From an uncultured Eubacterium sp. (GTDB taxonomy: Bacteria > Bacillota > Clostridia > Lachnospirales > Lachnospiraceae), in NCBI GenBank assembly GCA_910577225.1, contig CAJTMV010000004.1:123706-187705 (forward strand): 64,000 nucleotides of DNA, read 5' to 3'. A program made the translations under genes and the position numbers. The first letter of the stretch is position 1, and every line of letters starts with the position of its first letter. This document shows positions 17,605 through 27,351 of the stretch, piece by piece. The notes under the pieces were generated by a model that worked only from the letters and a program-made list of their open reading frames with translations, did no database searches and was not told the DNA's origin.

Positions 17605-19497
17605 ATGGATTATCGAAAAGTCGCAGAGCAAATCTATGACAAAGTAGGAAAAAAAGAAAACTTAATCTCCGCCGCACATTGCGCGACGCGGCTTCGCCTT
17701 GTGATCGCGGACAACGACAAATGCGACAGTAAAGCCGTTGAAGAAATCGACGGCGTCAAGGGCGTATTTTTCGCTTCCGGTCAGCTTCAGATTATTCTTG
17801 GAACCGGAACCGTCAACAAAGTATATGATGAATTTCTAAAAGTGTCCGGTCTTTCCGCGGCTACAAAAGCAGACGTAAAGCAGGCCGCTGCAGCGCAGCA
17901 GAATATTTTCAAAAGAGCGATTAAAACACTGGGCGATATCTTTGTGCCGATCATACCGGCTATCGTCGCCAGCGGATTTTTAATGGGCATTATGGAAGCG
18001 CTGAACTTTATGGTAAATAACGGGTTTTTAACCCTGAACACCGAGGGTTCTCTGTTTGTATTCGCAAAATTATTCAGTAATGTGGCATATACGTTTCTGC
18101 CGATTTTAATTGCGACAAGCGCTGCGAAGGCATTTGGCGGCAATCCTTATCTCGGCGCAGTTATCGGTATGCTGATGATTCATCCGGATCTGCAAAATGC
18201 ATGGACGGTTGCGACCGAAGGTGTAAACGTCCGTCAGAGCGTCTGGTTTGGATTGTACGAAATCGATCTGATCGGTTACCAGGGACATGTGATTCCGGTC
18301 ATCATTGCAGTGTGGGTGATGTGTCTGATCGAAAAGAAGCTGCACAAAATAGTGCCGGAAATGTTCGATCTGTTTGTTACGCCTCTGGTAAGCGTATTTG
18401 CAACCGGTTATCTGACCTATTCCGTCATCGGTCCGGTCTTTGTAATTATTGAAAATGGAATTATCAGCGGTATTCAGTGGCTGATCGCGCTTCCGCTTGG
18501 CATCGGCAGTTTCGTTATGGGCGCGCTCTATGCGCCGACAGTTGTGGCCGGCGTCCATCATATGTATACGATTATCGATGTGGGTCAGCTTGCCAAATAT
18601 GGCGTTACATACTGGCTGCCTCTGGCATCTGCTGCGAACCTCGCGCAGGGGGCGGCGACGCTTGCGGTTGCTTTAAAGACAAAAAATACAAAAATAAAAT
18701 CCATGGCGCTTCCGTCTGCGTTTAGCGCGTTTATGGGTATTACAGAACCGGCAATATTCGGTGTAAACATGCGATTTTTTAAGCCGTTTGTCTGCGGCTG
18801 TGCCGGAGGCGCCTGCGGCGCGCTGTTTGCGTCCATCGCCCGCCTCGGCGCCAGCGGAACCGGCGTTACCGGACTGTTTGGCGTACTGTTATGTCTGAGT
18901 ATGCCGCTGCAGTATATCCTGATGATGGCCATTTCAATCGGAGTTTCTTTTACGCTGACCTGGGTATTTGGCTACAAAGACGAAGCGCAGCCGGCTCCGT
19001 CGGCAGAACCTGCCGCGGATAAAAATGACGAAGCAAATGATGAAAAAGCAATCTATGCCCCGATACAGGGGAATGTCATACCAAGAGACCAGATTCCGGA
19101 CGAAACGTTTGCATCCGGCGTGCTGGGCGACGGCGTCGGCATAGAGCCGGAGCTTGGAATCGTCCTCGCACCGTTTGACGGCGAGATATCTTCTCTGGCA
19201 GAAACAAAGCATGCCGTCGGTATCAGCGGTCCCAGCGGGATGGAAGTGCTGATACATGTCGGGGTGGATACTGTAAAAATGAAGGGCGACGGATTTACGC
19301 TGTTTGTAAGTGAAGGCGAAAAAGTCCGGGCCGGACAAAAACTCATGACGTTTGACATGGAAAAAATCCGTGCGAACGGGTATCCTGCGACTTCAGCCGT
19401 ATTGCTGACCAATAGCGACGATTATTCGTCCTGTCGGATATTAAAAACAGGTATGACAAAGCAGATGGAGAAAATCGTTACAATCGGCGATGAGTAA
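17605..19497 (+). CDS. PTS permease IIBCA, sucrose/beta-glucoside family
   Basis: Sugar transporter-kinase of about 630 residues with domains in the order IIB (phospho-Cys about residue 26 in SAAHCATRLRL), IIC (eight to ten membrane segments, about 105-460, with motifs GVHHMYTIIDV and MGITEPAIFGVNMRF), and IIA (phospho-His about residue 551 in LIHVGVDTVKMKGDGF). It starts at the ATG behind AAAGGGAGG. The neighbours are a GH32 hydrolase downstream and a ScrR-like repressor, so sucrose (or a related fructoside) imported as the 6-phosphate is the likely substrate. Confidence 0.93.
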   Translation: MDYRKVAEQIYDKVGKKENLISAAHCATRLRLVIADNDKCDSKAVEEIDGVKGVFFASGQLQIILGTGTVNKVYDEFLKVSGLSAATKADVKQAAAAQQNIFKRAIKTLGDIFVPIIPAIVASGFLMGIMEALNFMVNNGFLTLNTEGSLFVFAKLFSNVAYTFLPILIATSAAKAFGGNPYLGAVIGMLMIHPDLQNAWTVATEGVNVRQSVWFGLYEIDLIGYQGHVIPVIIAVWVMCLIEKKLHKIVPEMFDLFVTPLVSVFATGYLTYSVIGPVFVIIENGIISGIQWLIALPLGIGSFVMGALYAPTVVAGVHHMYTIIDVGQLAKYGVTYWLPLASAANLAQGAATLAVALKTKNTKIKSMALPSAFSAFMGITEPAIFGVNMRFFKPFVCGCAGGACGALFASIARLGASGTGVTGLFGVLLCLSMPLQYILMMAISIGVSFTLTWVFGYKDEAQPAPSAEPAADKNDEANDEKAIYAPIQGNVIPRDQIPDETFASGVLGDGVGIEPELGIVLAPFDGEISSLAETKHAVGISGPSGMEVLIHVGVDTVKMKGDGFTLFVSEGEKVRAGQKLMTFDMEKIRANGYPATSAVLLTNSDDYSSCRILKTGMTKQMEKIVTIGDE

Positions 19498-19533
19498 TCA
19501 GCGATACTGTGTAAAGCAGGAAAGGAAACAGCT

Positions 19534-21021
19534 ATGACAAGTCAGACCTTACGGGAAGCGCGCAAATATGAAGAGGCTTCCGAAAAGTTAATCAAACCGG
19601 AAGAACGACCGGATTTTCATCTGGCTGCCCGGACAGGCTGGATGAACGATCCCAACGGCTTTTCCCTGTATCAGGGACAATACCATATGTTTTATCAGTA
19701 CCATCCATACGATTCCCACTGGGGACCGATGCACTGGGGACATGCGGTCAGCAAAGACCTGCTGCACTGGGAATATCTTCCGGCGGCGCTCGCTCCGGAC
19801 GAATGGTACGATAAGGACGGATGTTTTTCCGGCAGCGCGATAACGCTCGCAGACGGCCGGCATTTGCTGATGTATACCGGAGTCGTGAAAGAACGGCAGA
19901 AAAACGGGGAGATGATGGAAGTCCAGACCCAGTGCCTTGCGGTCGGAGACGGCGTCGATTACGAAAAATATGAAAAGAATCCGGTACTGAATGAACAGAA
20001 TCTGCCGGAAGGATTCAGCCGGTTTGATTTTCGTGATCCCAAAATCTGGCAGAAAGCGGACGGTTCGTACTGCTGTATCATCGGCAACCGGCCGGCGGAC
20101 GGCAGCGGACAGATCTTATTGTTTACGAGTCCGGACGGATTTCAGTGGAATTATAAAAAAGTGCTGTGTACAAACAACCACCGTTTCGGGCTGATGTGGG
20201 AATGTCCGGACTTCTTCGCGCTGGACGGCAAACAGGTGCTTTTAACAAGTCCGCAGGATATGATGCCGCAGGGATTCGAATATCATAATGGAAACGGTAC
20301 GTTATGTCTGATCGGAACCTATGAAGAACAGACCGATACGTTTACAGAAGAATGCAGTCAGTCGATCGATTACGGCATCGATTTTTATGCGCCGCAGACA
20401 GTCCTTTCGCCGGACGGCAGACGAATTATGATCGGCTGGATGCAAAACTGGGATACCTGCGGACTGCGTACGTCAGAGCATCCGCTCTGGTACGGACAGA
20501 TGAGCCTGCCAAGGGAACTGCATATAAAAAACAACCGACTGTATCAGCTGCCGGTAAAGGAACTGGAACAGCTGCGCGGCAGACAGACGGCCTATCAGAA
20601 CGTTCCGGTTGCCGGATTTGTGAATCTGGAAGGAATACGGGGACGCAGGACGGATCTTGAGATTCAGATAAGGCCTGCGCAGGGACAACGGCTGTATCGA
20701 AAGTTCGCGGTCCGATTCGCACAAAATGAGAAGTATTATACTTCCCTGAGTTTCCGGCCTGAAGAGTCTGTGTTAAAAATAGACCGTAAATTTTCCGGCT
20801 CCCGGCGTGCGATTATTCATCAGCGCCGCAGCCTTGTAAATCATACAAACGGATGCCTGAAGCTGCGTCTGATTCTGGACCGGTACAGCGTGGAGGTATT
20901 CGTAAACGACGGAGAACAGGTATTGACGGCAACGATGTATACCAGTCAGGAGGCGGACGGTATTTCATTTTTCGCAGACGGGGCGGTAAGCATGGACGTC
21001 GTGAAGTATGATTTGGGATAA
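19534..21021 (+). CDS. scrB: Sucrose-6-phosphate hydrolase, GH32
   Basis: Cleaves sucrose 6-phosphate, made by the preceding PTS, to glucose 6-phosphate and fructose. 495 residues, intracellular with no signal peptide. The GH32 catalytic triad is visible: nucleophile Asp39 in WMNDPNGF, transition-state stabiliser Asp168 in FRDPKIW, and acid/base Glu223 in WECPDFF. A C-terminal beta-sandwich domain follows, ending in DRYSVEVFVNDGEQV. The site GGAAAGGAAACAG lies before the ATG. Specificity for sucrose-6-P rather than free fructo-oligosaccharide is inferred from the PTS partner. Confidence 0.93.
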   Translation: MTSQTLREARKYEEASEKLIKPEERPDFHLAARTGWMNDPNGFSLYQGQYHMFYQYHPYDSHWGPMHWGHAVSKDLLHWEYLPAALAPDEWYDKDGCFSGSAITLADGRHLLMYTGVVKERQKNGEMMEVQTQCLAVGDGVDYEKYEKNPVLNEQNLPEGFSRFDFRDPKIWQKADGSYCCIIGNRPADGSGQILLFTSPDGFQWNYKKVLCTNNHRFGLMWECPDFFALDGKQVLLTSPQDMMPQGFEYHNGNGTLCLIGTYEEQTDTFTEECSQSIDYGIDFYAPQTVLSPDGRRIMIGWMQNWDTCGLRTSEHPLWYGQMSLPRELHIKNNRLYQLPVKELEQLRGRQTAYQNVPVAGFVNLEGIRGRRTDLEIQIRPAQGQRLYRKFAVRFAQNEKYYTSLSFRPEESVLKIDRKFSGSRRAIIHQRRSLVNHTNGCLKLRLILDRYSVEVFVNDGEQVLTATMYTSQEADGISFFADGAVSMDVVKYDLG

Positions 21022-21076
21022 TTGCCGGCTCCAGACACAGAAACGTATCCCTGCAGGCTTTTCAACCGCTGCAGGC

Positions 21077-21130
21077 AGCCCGGAACAGACAGTTTACACC
21101 GCCTGTTCCGGGCTGTCTGTTTCTTTTGCA
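21077..21130. terminator. Terminator between scrB and alcohol dehydrogenase
   Basis: Inverted repeat AGCCCGGAACAG (21077-21088) / CTGTTCCGGGCT (21103-21114) followed by a T-rich tail on the plus strand. It lies between two convergent genes. Confidence 0.85.
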
Positions 21131-21152
21131 AAATCAACAGTCAGTCTTACCG

Positions 21153-22352
21153 TCAGCAGCTTTGAACAGCCATCCGGTAAATCTGCAGCATATCTTTTTC
21201 TTCCAGCTTTTTCGCAGAACCTTTCACACCTCCGGCCGCCACGCTGCACATATGCGCCATTGTCTGCAGCTGTTCGTCGGTCGGCGAGATCCCAAGCTCC
21301 GTAAGACTTGTCGGCATCTGGATACTGCGGTAAAAATCCTCCATCGCCTCGATGCCTTTTAATGCAACGGCATCTTTGGCATCCGTATCGGTTCCGGCGT
21401 CCACAACGCCCATTACCTGCACCGCAAACCGGTAAAATCTGTCCAGACAGTCCCTTCTTACATATCTTGCCCAGCTGCCCCAGATCGCCGCCAGACCCGC
21501 GCCATGCGCAACGTCGAACATACCGCCGATTTCATGCTCCAGCCCGTGTGTGGCAAAATCTCCGCCATCGCTGCCGCATCCGGTCAGTCCGTTATGCGAC
21601 AGACTTCCGGCCCACATCACCTCGGCCCTCGAATCATAATTATCCGGATCATCCCTTAGTATCCGCGCATGTTTCATCACCGTGCGCATCAGCCCTTCGG
21701 CAAGCACATCCGTCAGCTCCATATTTCCGCCGTTTGTAAAATAACGCTCCATCGTATGCATTAAAATATCCGTACATCCGCAGGCCGTCTGATACGCCGG
21801 CAGCGTCATCGTAAGCTCCGGATTCATCACTGCAAAGACAGGCCTGCACACATCGTGATTGTATCCGCGCTTTACCATTCCCTGATCCTTCGTAATGACG
21901 CTGCTGTTGCTCATTTCACTTCCGGATGCGGCGATCGTAAGCACGACTCCGATCGGAAGACACGCGTCTGCCTGTCTCGTATGTTCGTAAAAATCCCACA
22001 CATCGCCCGCATTGGTCATTCCATAACCAATCGCTTTTGACGAGTCGATGACGCTCCCGCCGCCCACTGCGAGAATAAAATCCACCTGCTCTTTTTTACA
22101 AAGATCGATCCCCTCATAGACAAGCGACAGCCGCGGATTTGGAACAACGCCGCCAAGCATGACATAAGAAATTCCTTTCTCATCCAGCGCTTCCTGTATC
22201 CGCTTTAGCAAACCGGAACGAATCACACTGCCGCTGCCGTAATGAATCAGAACCTTCTTACAGCCGGTCTTTTGCACGAGTTCGCCGACCCTGCCTTCGG
22301 TATGTCTGCCGAAAATCACGCTGGTAGGCGTATAATATTGAAATGAAAACAT
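21153..22352 (-). CDS. Iron-containing alcohol dehydrogenase (butanol dehydrogenase-like)
   Basis: NAD(P)H-dependent reductase of the group III (iron) alcohol dehydrogenase family, 399 residues. Visible: the N-terminal FGRHTEGRVGELV, the nucleotide-binding FILAVGGGSVIDSSKAI, and the metal-binding DILMHTMERYF, LEHEIGGMFDVAHGAGLAAI and ATHG regions. The sequence style is that of YugJ/BdhA proteins that reduce aldehydes such as butyraldehyde, in keeping with a fermenting anaerobe. Monocistronic on the minus strand with its own promoter. Confidence 0.92.
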   Translation of the reverse strand: MFSFQYYTPTSVIFGRHTEGRVGELVQKTGCKKVLIHYGSGSVIRSGLLKRIQEALDEKGISYVMLGGVVPNPRLSLVYEGIDLCKKEQVDFILAVGGGSVIDSSKAIGYGMTNAGDVWDFYEHTRQADACLPIGVVLTIAASGSEMSNSSVITKDQGMVKRGYNHDVCRPVFAVMNPELTMTLPAYQTACGCTDILMHTMERYFTNGGNMELTDVLAEGLMRTVMKHARILRDDPDNYDSRAEVMWAGSLSHNGLTGCGSDGGDFATHGLEHEIGGMFDVAHGAGLAAIWGSWARYVRRDCLDRFYRFAVQVMGVVDAGTDTDAKDAVALKGIEAMEDFYRSIQMPTSLTELGISPTDEQLQTMAHMCSVAAGGVKGSAKKLEEKDMLQIYRMAVQSC

Positions 22353-22406
22353 AATGATAACTCCTTTCAGACACGCGCTAAAATCATTGCATGTTATTTA
22401 GGTAAC

Positions 22407-22435
22407 AGTATAAGCAATCTTTTCACAAGTTGCAA
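22407..22435 (-). promoter_or_regulatory. SigmaA promoter of the alcohol dehydrogenase gene
   Basis: On the minus strand TTGCAA (22435-22430) and TATACT (22412-22407) with a 17-bp spacer, 55 bp upstream of the ATG. Confidence 0.7.
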
Positions 22436-22444
22436 GATTTCCGA

Positions 22445-22473
22445 TTGTTTTTTTATTCCACTTATACTATAAT
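22445..22473 (+). promoter_or_regulatory. SigmaA promoter of mutS
   Basis: TTGTTT (22445-22450), 17-bp spacer, TATAAT (22468-22473). It is the only good promoter seen before mutS and lies back-to-back with the dehydrogenase promoter. Confidence 0.7.
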
Positions 22474-22607
22474 ACGTTTATTGTCAGCAGACCAGACAAC
22501 AAACCGCGATTGTTCTTCGTCTCGACGCCGGTATTTTAACGGCTTTGAACGCTGAACAATACCACCGCAAAGGATAAATTAATGAAAGATAGTGAGGTTT
22601 CAAACCG

Positions 22608-25271
22608 ATGGCAGAAATCAAAACAGAAGCAACGCCGATGATGCGGCAGTATCTGGAGATCAAGGAAGATTACAAGGACTGCATTTTATTTTATCGACTG
22701 GGCGATTTTTACGAAATGTTTTATGACGATGCAGTCAAAGCGTCCAAAGAACTGGAGCTGACGCTGACAGGTAAAAACTGCGGTCTGGAAGAACGGGCGC
22801 CGATGTGCGGCGTGCCTTATCATTCGGTAGAAGGTTACCTGAACAAGCTCGTAGAAAAAGGATATAAAGTCGCCATCTGTGAACAGGTCGAAGATCCAAA
22901 GCATGCAAGGGGGATCGTCCATCGTGAAGTGATCCGCATCGTAACGCCGGGGACGAATACAAATATGCAGGCGCTGGATGAGTCCAAAAACAATTACATC
23001 ATGTCGATTGTTTATTTAAACGGCTATTACGGGCTTTCCATCGCGGACGTGACAACCGGCGATTATTATGTGACGCAGGTAGAATCGGATCAGAAGCTGT
23101 GTGATGAGATTAATAAATTCACACCTTCGGAGATTGTCTGCAACGAGGCTTTTTATATGAGCGGCACCGATATCGAGGAAATCTGTACGCGGTTAAATAT
23201 CAGCATATCCGCGCTGGACGCATGGTATTTTTCAGATGAAACGGCCACGTCCACGCTGCTTTCGCATTTTGGGGTTAACAGTGTGGAAGGACTCGGTCTA
23301 AAAGATTATCCGTACGGCACGACGGCAGCGGGCGCTTTATTAAAATATCTGTACGAAACACAAAAAAACGAAATGGAACATATGTCGTCCATTCATCCCT
23401 ACACAACCGGTATGTTTATGGTGATCGACAGCTCGACCAGGCGCAATCTGGAACTCGTAGAAACGATACGGGAAAAGCAAAAAAGAGGTTCCCTGCTTTG
23501 GGTGCTGGATAAGACAAAAACGGCGATGGGCGCCCGGACGCTGCGCTCTTATGTCGAACAGCCGTTAATCTGCAGGGAAAAGATCGAAAGCCGTTACGAT
23601 GCCATCGGGGAACTGAACGATCATCTGATCGACCGCGAAGAGCTGCGCGAATATCTGCGGCCGATTCACGATCTTGAAAGACTCATTACGCGCGTTACCT
23701 ATCAGACCGCAAATCCGAGAGATCTGCTGGCGCTGAGCAGTTCCATAAAAATGATTGCGCCGTTAAAAAGAATACTGACAGAATTTCAAAGTCCGCTGCT
23801 TGTGCAGACGCAGGAAGAAATGGATGCGCTTTCCGATATCGCAAAGCTGATCGACGATTCGATCGAAGAAGAGGCCCCGATTTCCGTACGGGAAGGCGGT
23901 ATTATTAAAAACGGATATAAAGAAGATATCGACAAGCTGCGGGAAGCCCGTACCAACGGCAAGACCTGGCTGGCGGATATTGAAAAAAAAGAACGGGAAG
24001 AAACCGGCATTAAAAATCTAAAAATCAAACACAATAAAGTGTTCGGCTATTATCTGGAAGTAACCAATTCCTATAAAAATCTTGTGCCGGATTATTATGT
24101 ACGCAGACAGACATTAGCCAATGCCGAGCGTTATATTACCCCAAAGCTCAAAGAACTGGAAGATATGATTCTGGGCGCGGAAGATAAGCTGGTCGTACTG
24201 GAGTACAATTATTTTTGCGAAATACGCAAAGCCATTGCAGACCAGGTCGTGCGTATTCAGCAGACCGCCAAAGCGGTCGCCGTATTAGACGTACTCGTAT
24301 CGCTTGCCGTTGTGGCGGAAGAAAATCACTACTGCCGTCCGAATATCAATGAGCAGGGTGTGATCGATATCCGGGAAGGAAGACATCCGGTCGTGGAAAA
24401 AATGATCAGTCACGATATGTTTATTACAAACGATACGTATCTGGACAATGCAGACAGCCGCATTTCGATCATCACAGGCCCCAATATGGCCGGAAAATCG
24501 ACCTATATGCGGCAGACGGCGCTGATTGTCATGATGGCGCAGATGGGCAGCTATGTGCCTGCAAAGTATGCGGATATCGGACTGGCGGACCGCGTGTTTA
24601 CAAGAGTCGGCGCCTCTGACGACCTGGCAGGCGGACAGAGTACTTTTATGGTAGAAATGAACGAGGTCGCCAATATTTTACGAAATGCAACCGATAAAAG
24701 CCTGCTGATCCTGGATGAGATCGGGCGTGGGACAAGTACGTTTGACGGCTTAAGCATCGCCTGGGCGGTCGTCGAGCATATTTCCAGTCCGAAGCTGCCC
24801 GGCGCAAAGACACTGTTTGCGACGCATTACCATGAACTGACCGAGCTGGAAGGCAAGCTGGATAACGTAAATAATTACTGCATCGCGGTAAAAGAAAAAG
24901 GAGACGATATTGTTTTTCTGCGTAAAATCGTAAAAGGCGGCGCAGATAAAAGCTACGGCATCCAGGTCGCCAAACTTGCCGGCGTGCCGGACAGCGTCAT
25001 TGCGCGTGCAAAAGAAATCGTGGAAGAGTTAAGCGCCAACGATATTACTGAAATCGCCAGACATCTGACCGTAAAAAAATCGTCGGCCAGACAAAAAAAG
25101 CAGACAGCGCAAAAAGATACGCTGGACATGGAACAGATCTCCCTGTTTGATACCGTTAAGGACGATATGATTATCGAAGAATTAAAAAATCTTGATATCA
25201 GCTCGCTGACGCCGCTGGACGCGCTGAATAAGCTAAACGAGCTGCAGAATAAAGTGAAAAACCGCTGGTAA
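22608..25271 (+). CDS. mutS: DNA mismatch repair protein MutS
   Basis: Mismatch-recognition ATPase, 887 residues, full length. The N-terminal mismatch-binding domain contains the Phe-x-Glu type motif (GDFYEMFYDDA, about 32-42). Connector, lever and clamp domains follow, then the ABC-type ATPase with Walker A TGPNMAGKST (about 623-632), LLILDEIGRGTSTFDG for Walker B and signature, and FATHYHELTELE. The C-terminal tail ends in the small helical domain. It stands first in a long rightward run and 22 bp before mutL. Confidence 0.97.
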   Translation: MAEIKTEATPMMRQYLEIKEDYKDCILFYRLGDFYEMFYDDAVKASKELELTLTGKNCGLEERAPMCGVPYHSVEGYLNKLVEKGYKVAICEQVEDPKHARGIVHREVIRIVTPGTNTNMQALDESKNNYIMSIVYLNGYYGLSIADVTTGDYYVTQVESDQKLCDEINKFTPSEIVCNEAFYMSGTDIEEICTRLNISISALDAWYFSDETATSTLLSHFGVNSVEGLGLKDYPYGTTAAGALLKYLYETQKNEMEHMSSIHPYTTGMFMVIDSSTRRNLELVETIREKQKRGSLLWVLDKTKTAMGARTLRSYVEQPLICREKIESRYDAIGELNDHLIDREELREYLRPIHDLERLITRVTYQTANPRDLLALSSSIKMIAPLKRILTEFQSPLLVQTQEEMDALSDIAKLIDDSIEEEAPISVREGGIIKNGYKEDIDKLREARTNGKTWLADIEKKEREETGIKNLKIKHNKVFGYYLEVTNSYKNLVPDYYVRRQTLANAERYITPKLKELEDMILGAEDKLVVLEYNYFCEIRKAIADQVVRIQQTAKAVAVLDVLVSLAVVAEENHYCRPNINEQGVIDIREGRHPVVEKMISHDMFITNDTYLDNADSRISIITGPNMAGKSTYMRQTALIVMMAQMGSYVPAKYADIGLADRVFTRVGASDDLAGGQSTFMVEMNEVANILRNATDKSLLILDEIGRGTSTFDGLSIAWAVVEHISSPKLPGAKTLFATHYHELTELEGKLDNVNNYCIAVKEKGDDIVFLRKIVKGGADKSYGIQVAKLAGVPDSVIARAKEIVEELSANDITEIARHLTVKKSSARQKKQTAQKDTLDMEQISLFDTVKDDMIIEELKNLDISSLTPLDALNKLNELQNKVKNRW

Positions 25272-25293
25272 TTTGCGATGCAGGAGGAAATTT

Positions 25294-27276
25294 ATGCCAG
25301 AGATACACGTATTAGATGAAAAAACAATCGATCAGATCGCAGCCGGAGAAGTCGTGGAACGGCCGTCTTCGGTTGTAAAAGAGCTGGTAGAAAACGCCAT
25401 GGACGCGAAAGCGACCGCTATTACAATCGAGATTAAAGACGGCGGGATCTCCTTGATCCGTATTACGGACAACGGGCAGGGCATATCGCCAGACCAGGTG
25501 CCAAAAGCGTTTCTTCGTCACGCGACAAGCAAGCTGACGCAGATCGAAGATCTGCTGACGATTTCTTCGCTGGGATTTCGCGGCGAGGCGTTATCCAGTA
25601 TCGCCTCTGTCGCGCAGGTAGAGTTAATTACAAAAACAGCCAGCGGACTTTCCGCAACCCGCTATCAGATCGAAGGTTCCAGAGAAATCAGTCTCGAAGA
25701 AATCGGCGCGCCTGAAGGGACCACATTTTTGGTCCGCAATCTGTTTTATAATACGCCTGCCCGACGTAAATTTTTAAAGTCCGCACAGACCGAGGCGTCT
25801 TATATCAGCACGTTAGTCGAACGGCTGGCGCTTTCCCATCCGGACATATCCTTTCAGCTGATCGTCAATAACCAGCCGAAGCTGCATACAAACGGCAACG
25901 CGCAGATCAAAGATATTATTTATCATATTTTCGGCAGAGACATCGCGGCGGGAATTCTTCCGGTACAGGCACAATGCGAACGGTTTCGTGTCGACGGATA
26001 CATTGGCAAGCCGTTTATTGCGAGAGGAAACCGTAATTACGAGATGTACTTTATCAACGGCCGTTATATCAAAAGCACGCTGATTACCAAATGCATCGAA
26101 GACGCGTACAAACCGTTTTTAATGAAACACCAGTATCCGTTTACCGTCCTGCATATCCAGATGGACAGCAGCATGATCGACGTTAATGTACATCCGGCGA
26201 AAATGGAAATCCGGTTTCAGCAAAGCGAACGTATTTACGAAGAGCTGACGCAGATCCTTTGCCATGCGCTGCAGCAAAAAGACCTGATCCAGGAAGTGCC
26301 TCCGGCAAAAGAATCCGCCGAAAAGAAACCGACGGCAAAGCCATTGAAGCGCAGACCGGAACCGTTCGAGACAAAACGTCTGCAGGCAATTGCAGAATCG
26401 GTAAAAAAAGACAGTCCGTACGAACGAAAATATGCAGACGCTGATACAAAGCCGCGGCAGAATCAGGCGCCGGCAGCAACAGAAACATCCAGCCGCAGCC
26501 TTCCGCTGCCAAAACCACGGACAGAACCTGACGATGGAAAAAAAGTCCGGCCGCCGGTACAGCCGCCGGATGCCGGTTCCCAAAAAGATCTGCATCAGAC
26601 GCCGCAGATCAGCTATGAAACAGCCGCGTCTTCTTACGAGCAGCTGACGCTTGCGGAAAACGGCGGCTGTCACGCCGATTTTATTCAGGAAGCCAGACGC
26701 CGTAATTACCGTATGATCGGGCAGCTGTTTGATACGTACTGGCTGGTGCAGGTGGAACAGGAGCTGTTTATTATCGACCAGCATGCCGCACATGAGAAAG
26801 TACTGTATGAAAAAATGATCCGGCAGCTGGCAGACCGGGTATTTACCTCCCAGCAGATCAGTCCGCCTGTCGTTATTACGATGACGATGCAGGAACAGGA
26901 GCTGTTTGAAGCATATGAACAACAGTTTGTACAGATCGGTTTTGAAGTCCGTCCTTTTGGCGGCAGGGAATATGCCATCTGCGCGGCGCCTGCAAATTTG
27001 TACAACCTGAATCAGAAAGAGCTGTTTTTGGAAATGCTGGACGGATTATCCCGGGATACCGCAAGCCATACGCCAGATCTGGTATTAGAAAAAATTGCTT
27101 CCATGTCCTGTAAAGCCGCCGTAAAAGGCAGTCAGCAGCTGTCTGCCAAAGAAGCGCAGCGTCTTTTAAAAGATCTGCTGGAGCTGGAAAATCCTTATCA
27201 CTGTCCGCACGGAAGGCCGACGATTATCGCAATGACAAAGACGGATATTGAAAAAAAATTCAAACGAATCGTGTAA
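25294..27276 (+). CDS. mutL: DNA mismatch repair protein MutL
   Basis: GHKL ATPase and endonuclease that couples MutS to strand removal, about 660 residues. N-terminal motifs: IAAGEVVERPSSVVKELVEN, ITDNGQGI and ATSKL...TLGFRGEAL-type text (here LGFRGEALSSIASV). A long Pro/Lys/Gln-rich linker (about 335-460) follows. The C-terminal domain holds the endonuclease metal motif DQHAAHEKVLYE, the form found in organisms without MutH, and the late CPHGRPT block. The ATG at 25294 sits behind GGAGG; the upstream in-frame ATG at 25273 does not. Confidence 0.96.
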   Translation: MPEIHVLDEKTIDQIAAGEVVERPSSVVKELVENAMDAKATAITIEIKDGGISLIRITDNGQGISPDQVPKAFLRHATSKLTQIEDLLTISSLGFRGEALSSIASVAQVELITKTASGLSATRYQIEGSREISLEEIGAPEGTTFLVRNLFYNTPARRKFLKSAQTEASYISTLVERLALSHPDISFQLIVNNQPKLHTNGNAQIKDIIYHIFGRDIAAGILPVQAQCERFRVDGYIGKPFIARGNRNYEMYFINGRYIKSTLITKCIEDAYKPFLMKHQYPFTVLHIQMDSSMIDVNVHPAKMEIRFQQSERIYEELTQILCHALQQKDLIQEVPPAKESAEKKPTAKPLKRRPEPFETKRLQAIAESVKKDSPYERKYADADTKPRQNQAPAATETSSRSLPLPKPRTEPDDGKKVRPPVQPPDAGSQKDLHQTPQISYETAASSYEQLTLAENGGCHADFIQEARRRNYRMIGQLFDTYWLVQVEQELFIIDQHAAHEKVLYEKMIRQLADRVFTSQQISPPVVITMTMQEQELFEAYEQQFVQIGFEVRPFGGREYAICAAPANLYNLNQKELFLEMLDGLSRDTASHTPDLVLEKIASMSCKAAVKGSQQLSAKEAQRLLKDLLELENPYHCPHGRPTIIAMTKTDIEKKFKRIV

Positions 27277-27351
27277 GGATCTCAGATCCGGCATTCAGAA
27301 AAGATAAGATTATGGTTGCAAAGGATCAGACAAAAAGGCAGGGATACTACT

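Noticed and set aside
26119..26922. Minus-strand frame of 267 codons inside mutL
   Set aside because: Antisense shadow, extremely Phe/Arg-rich, no start signal.
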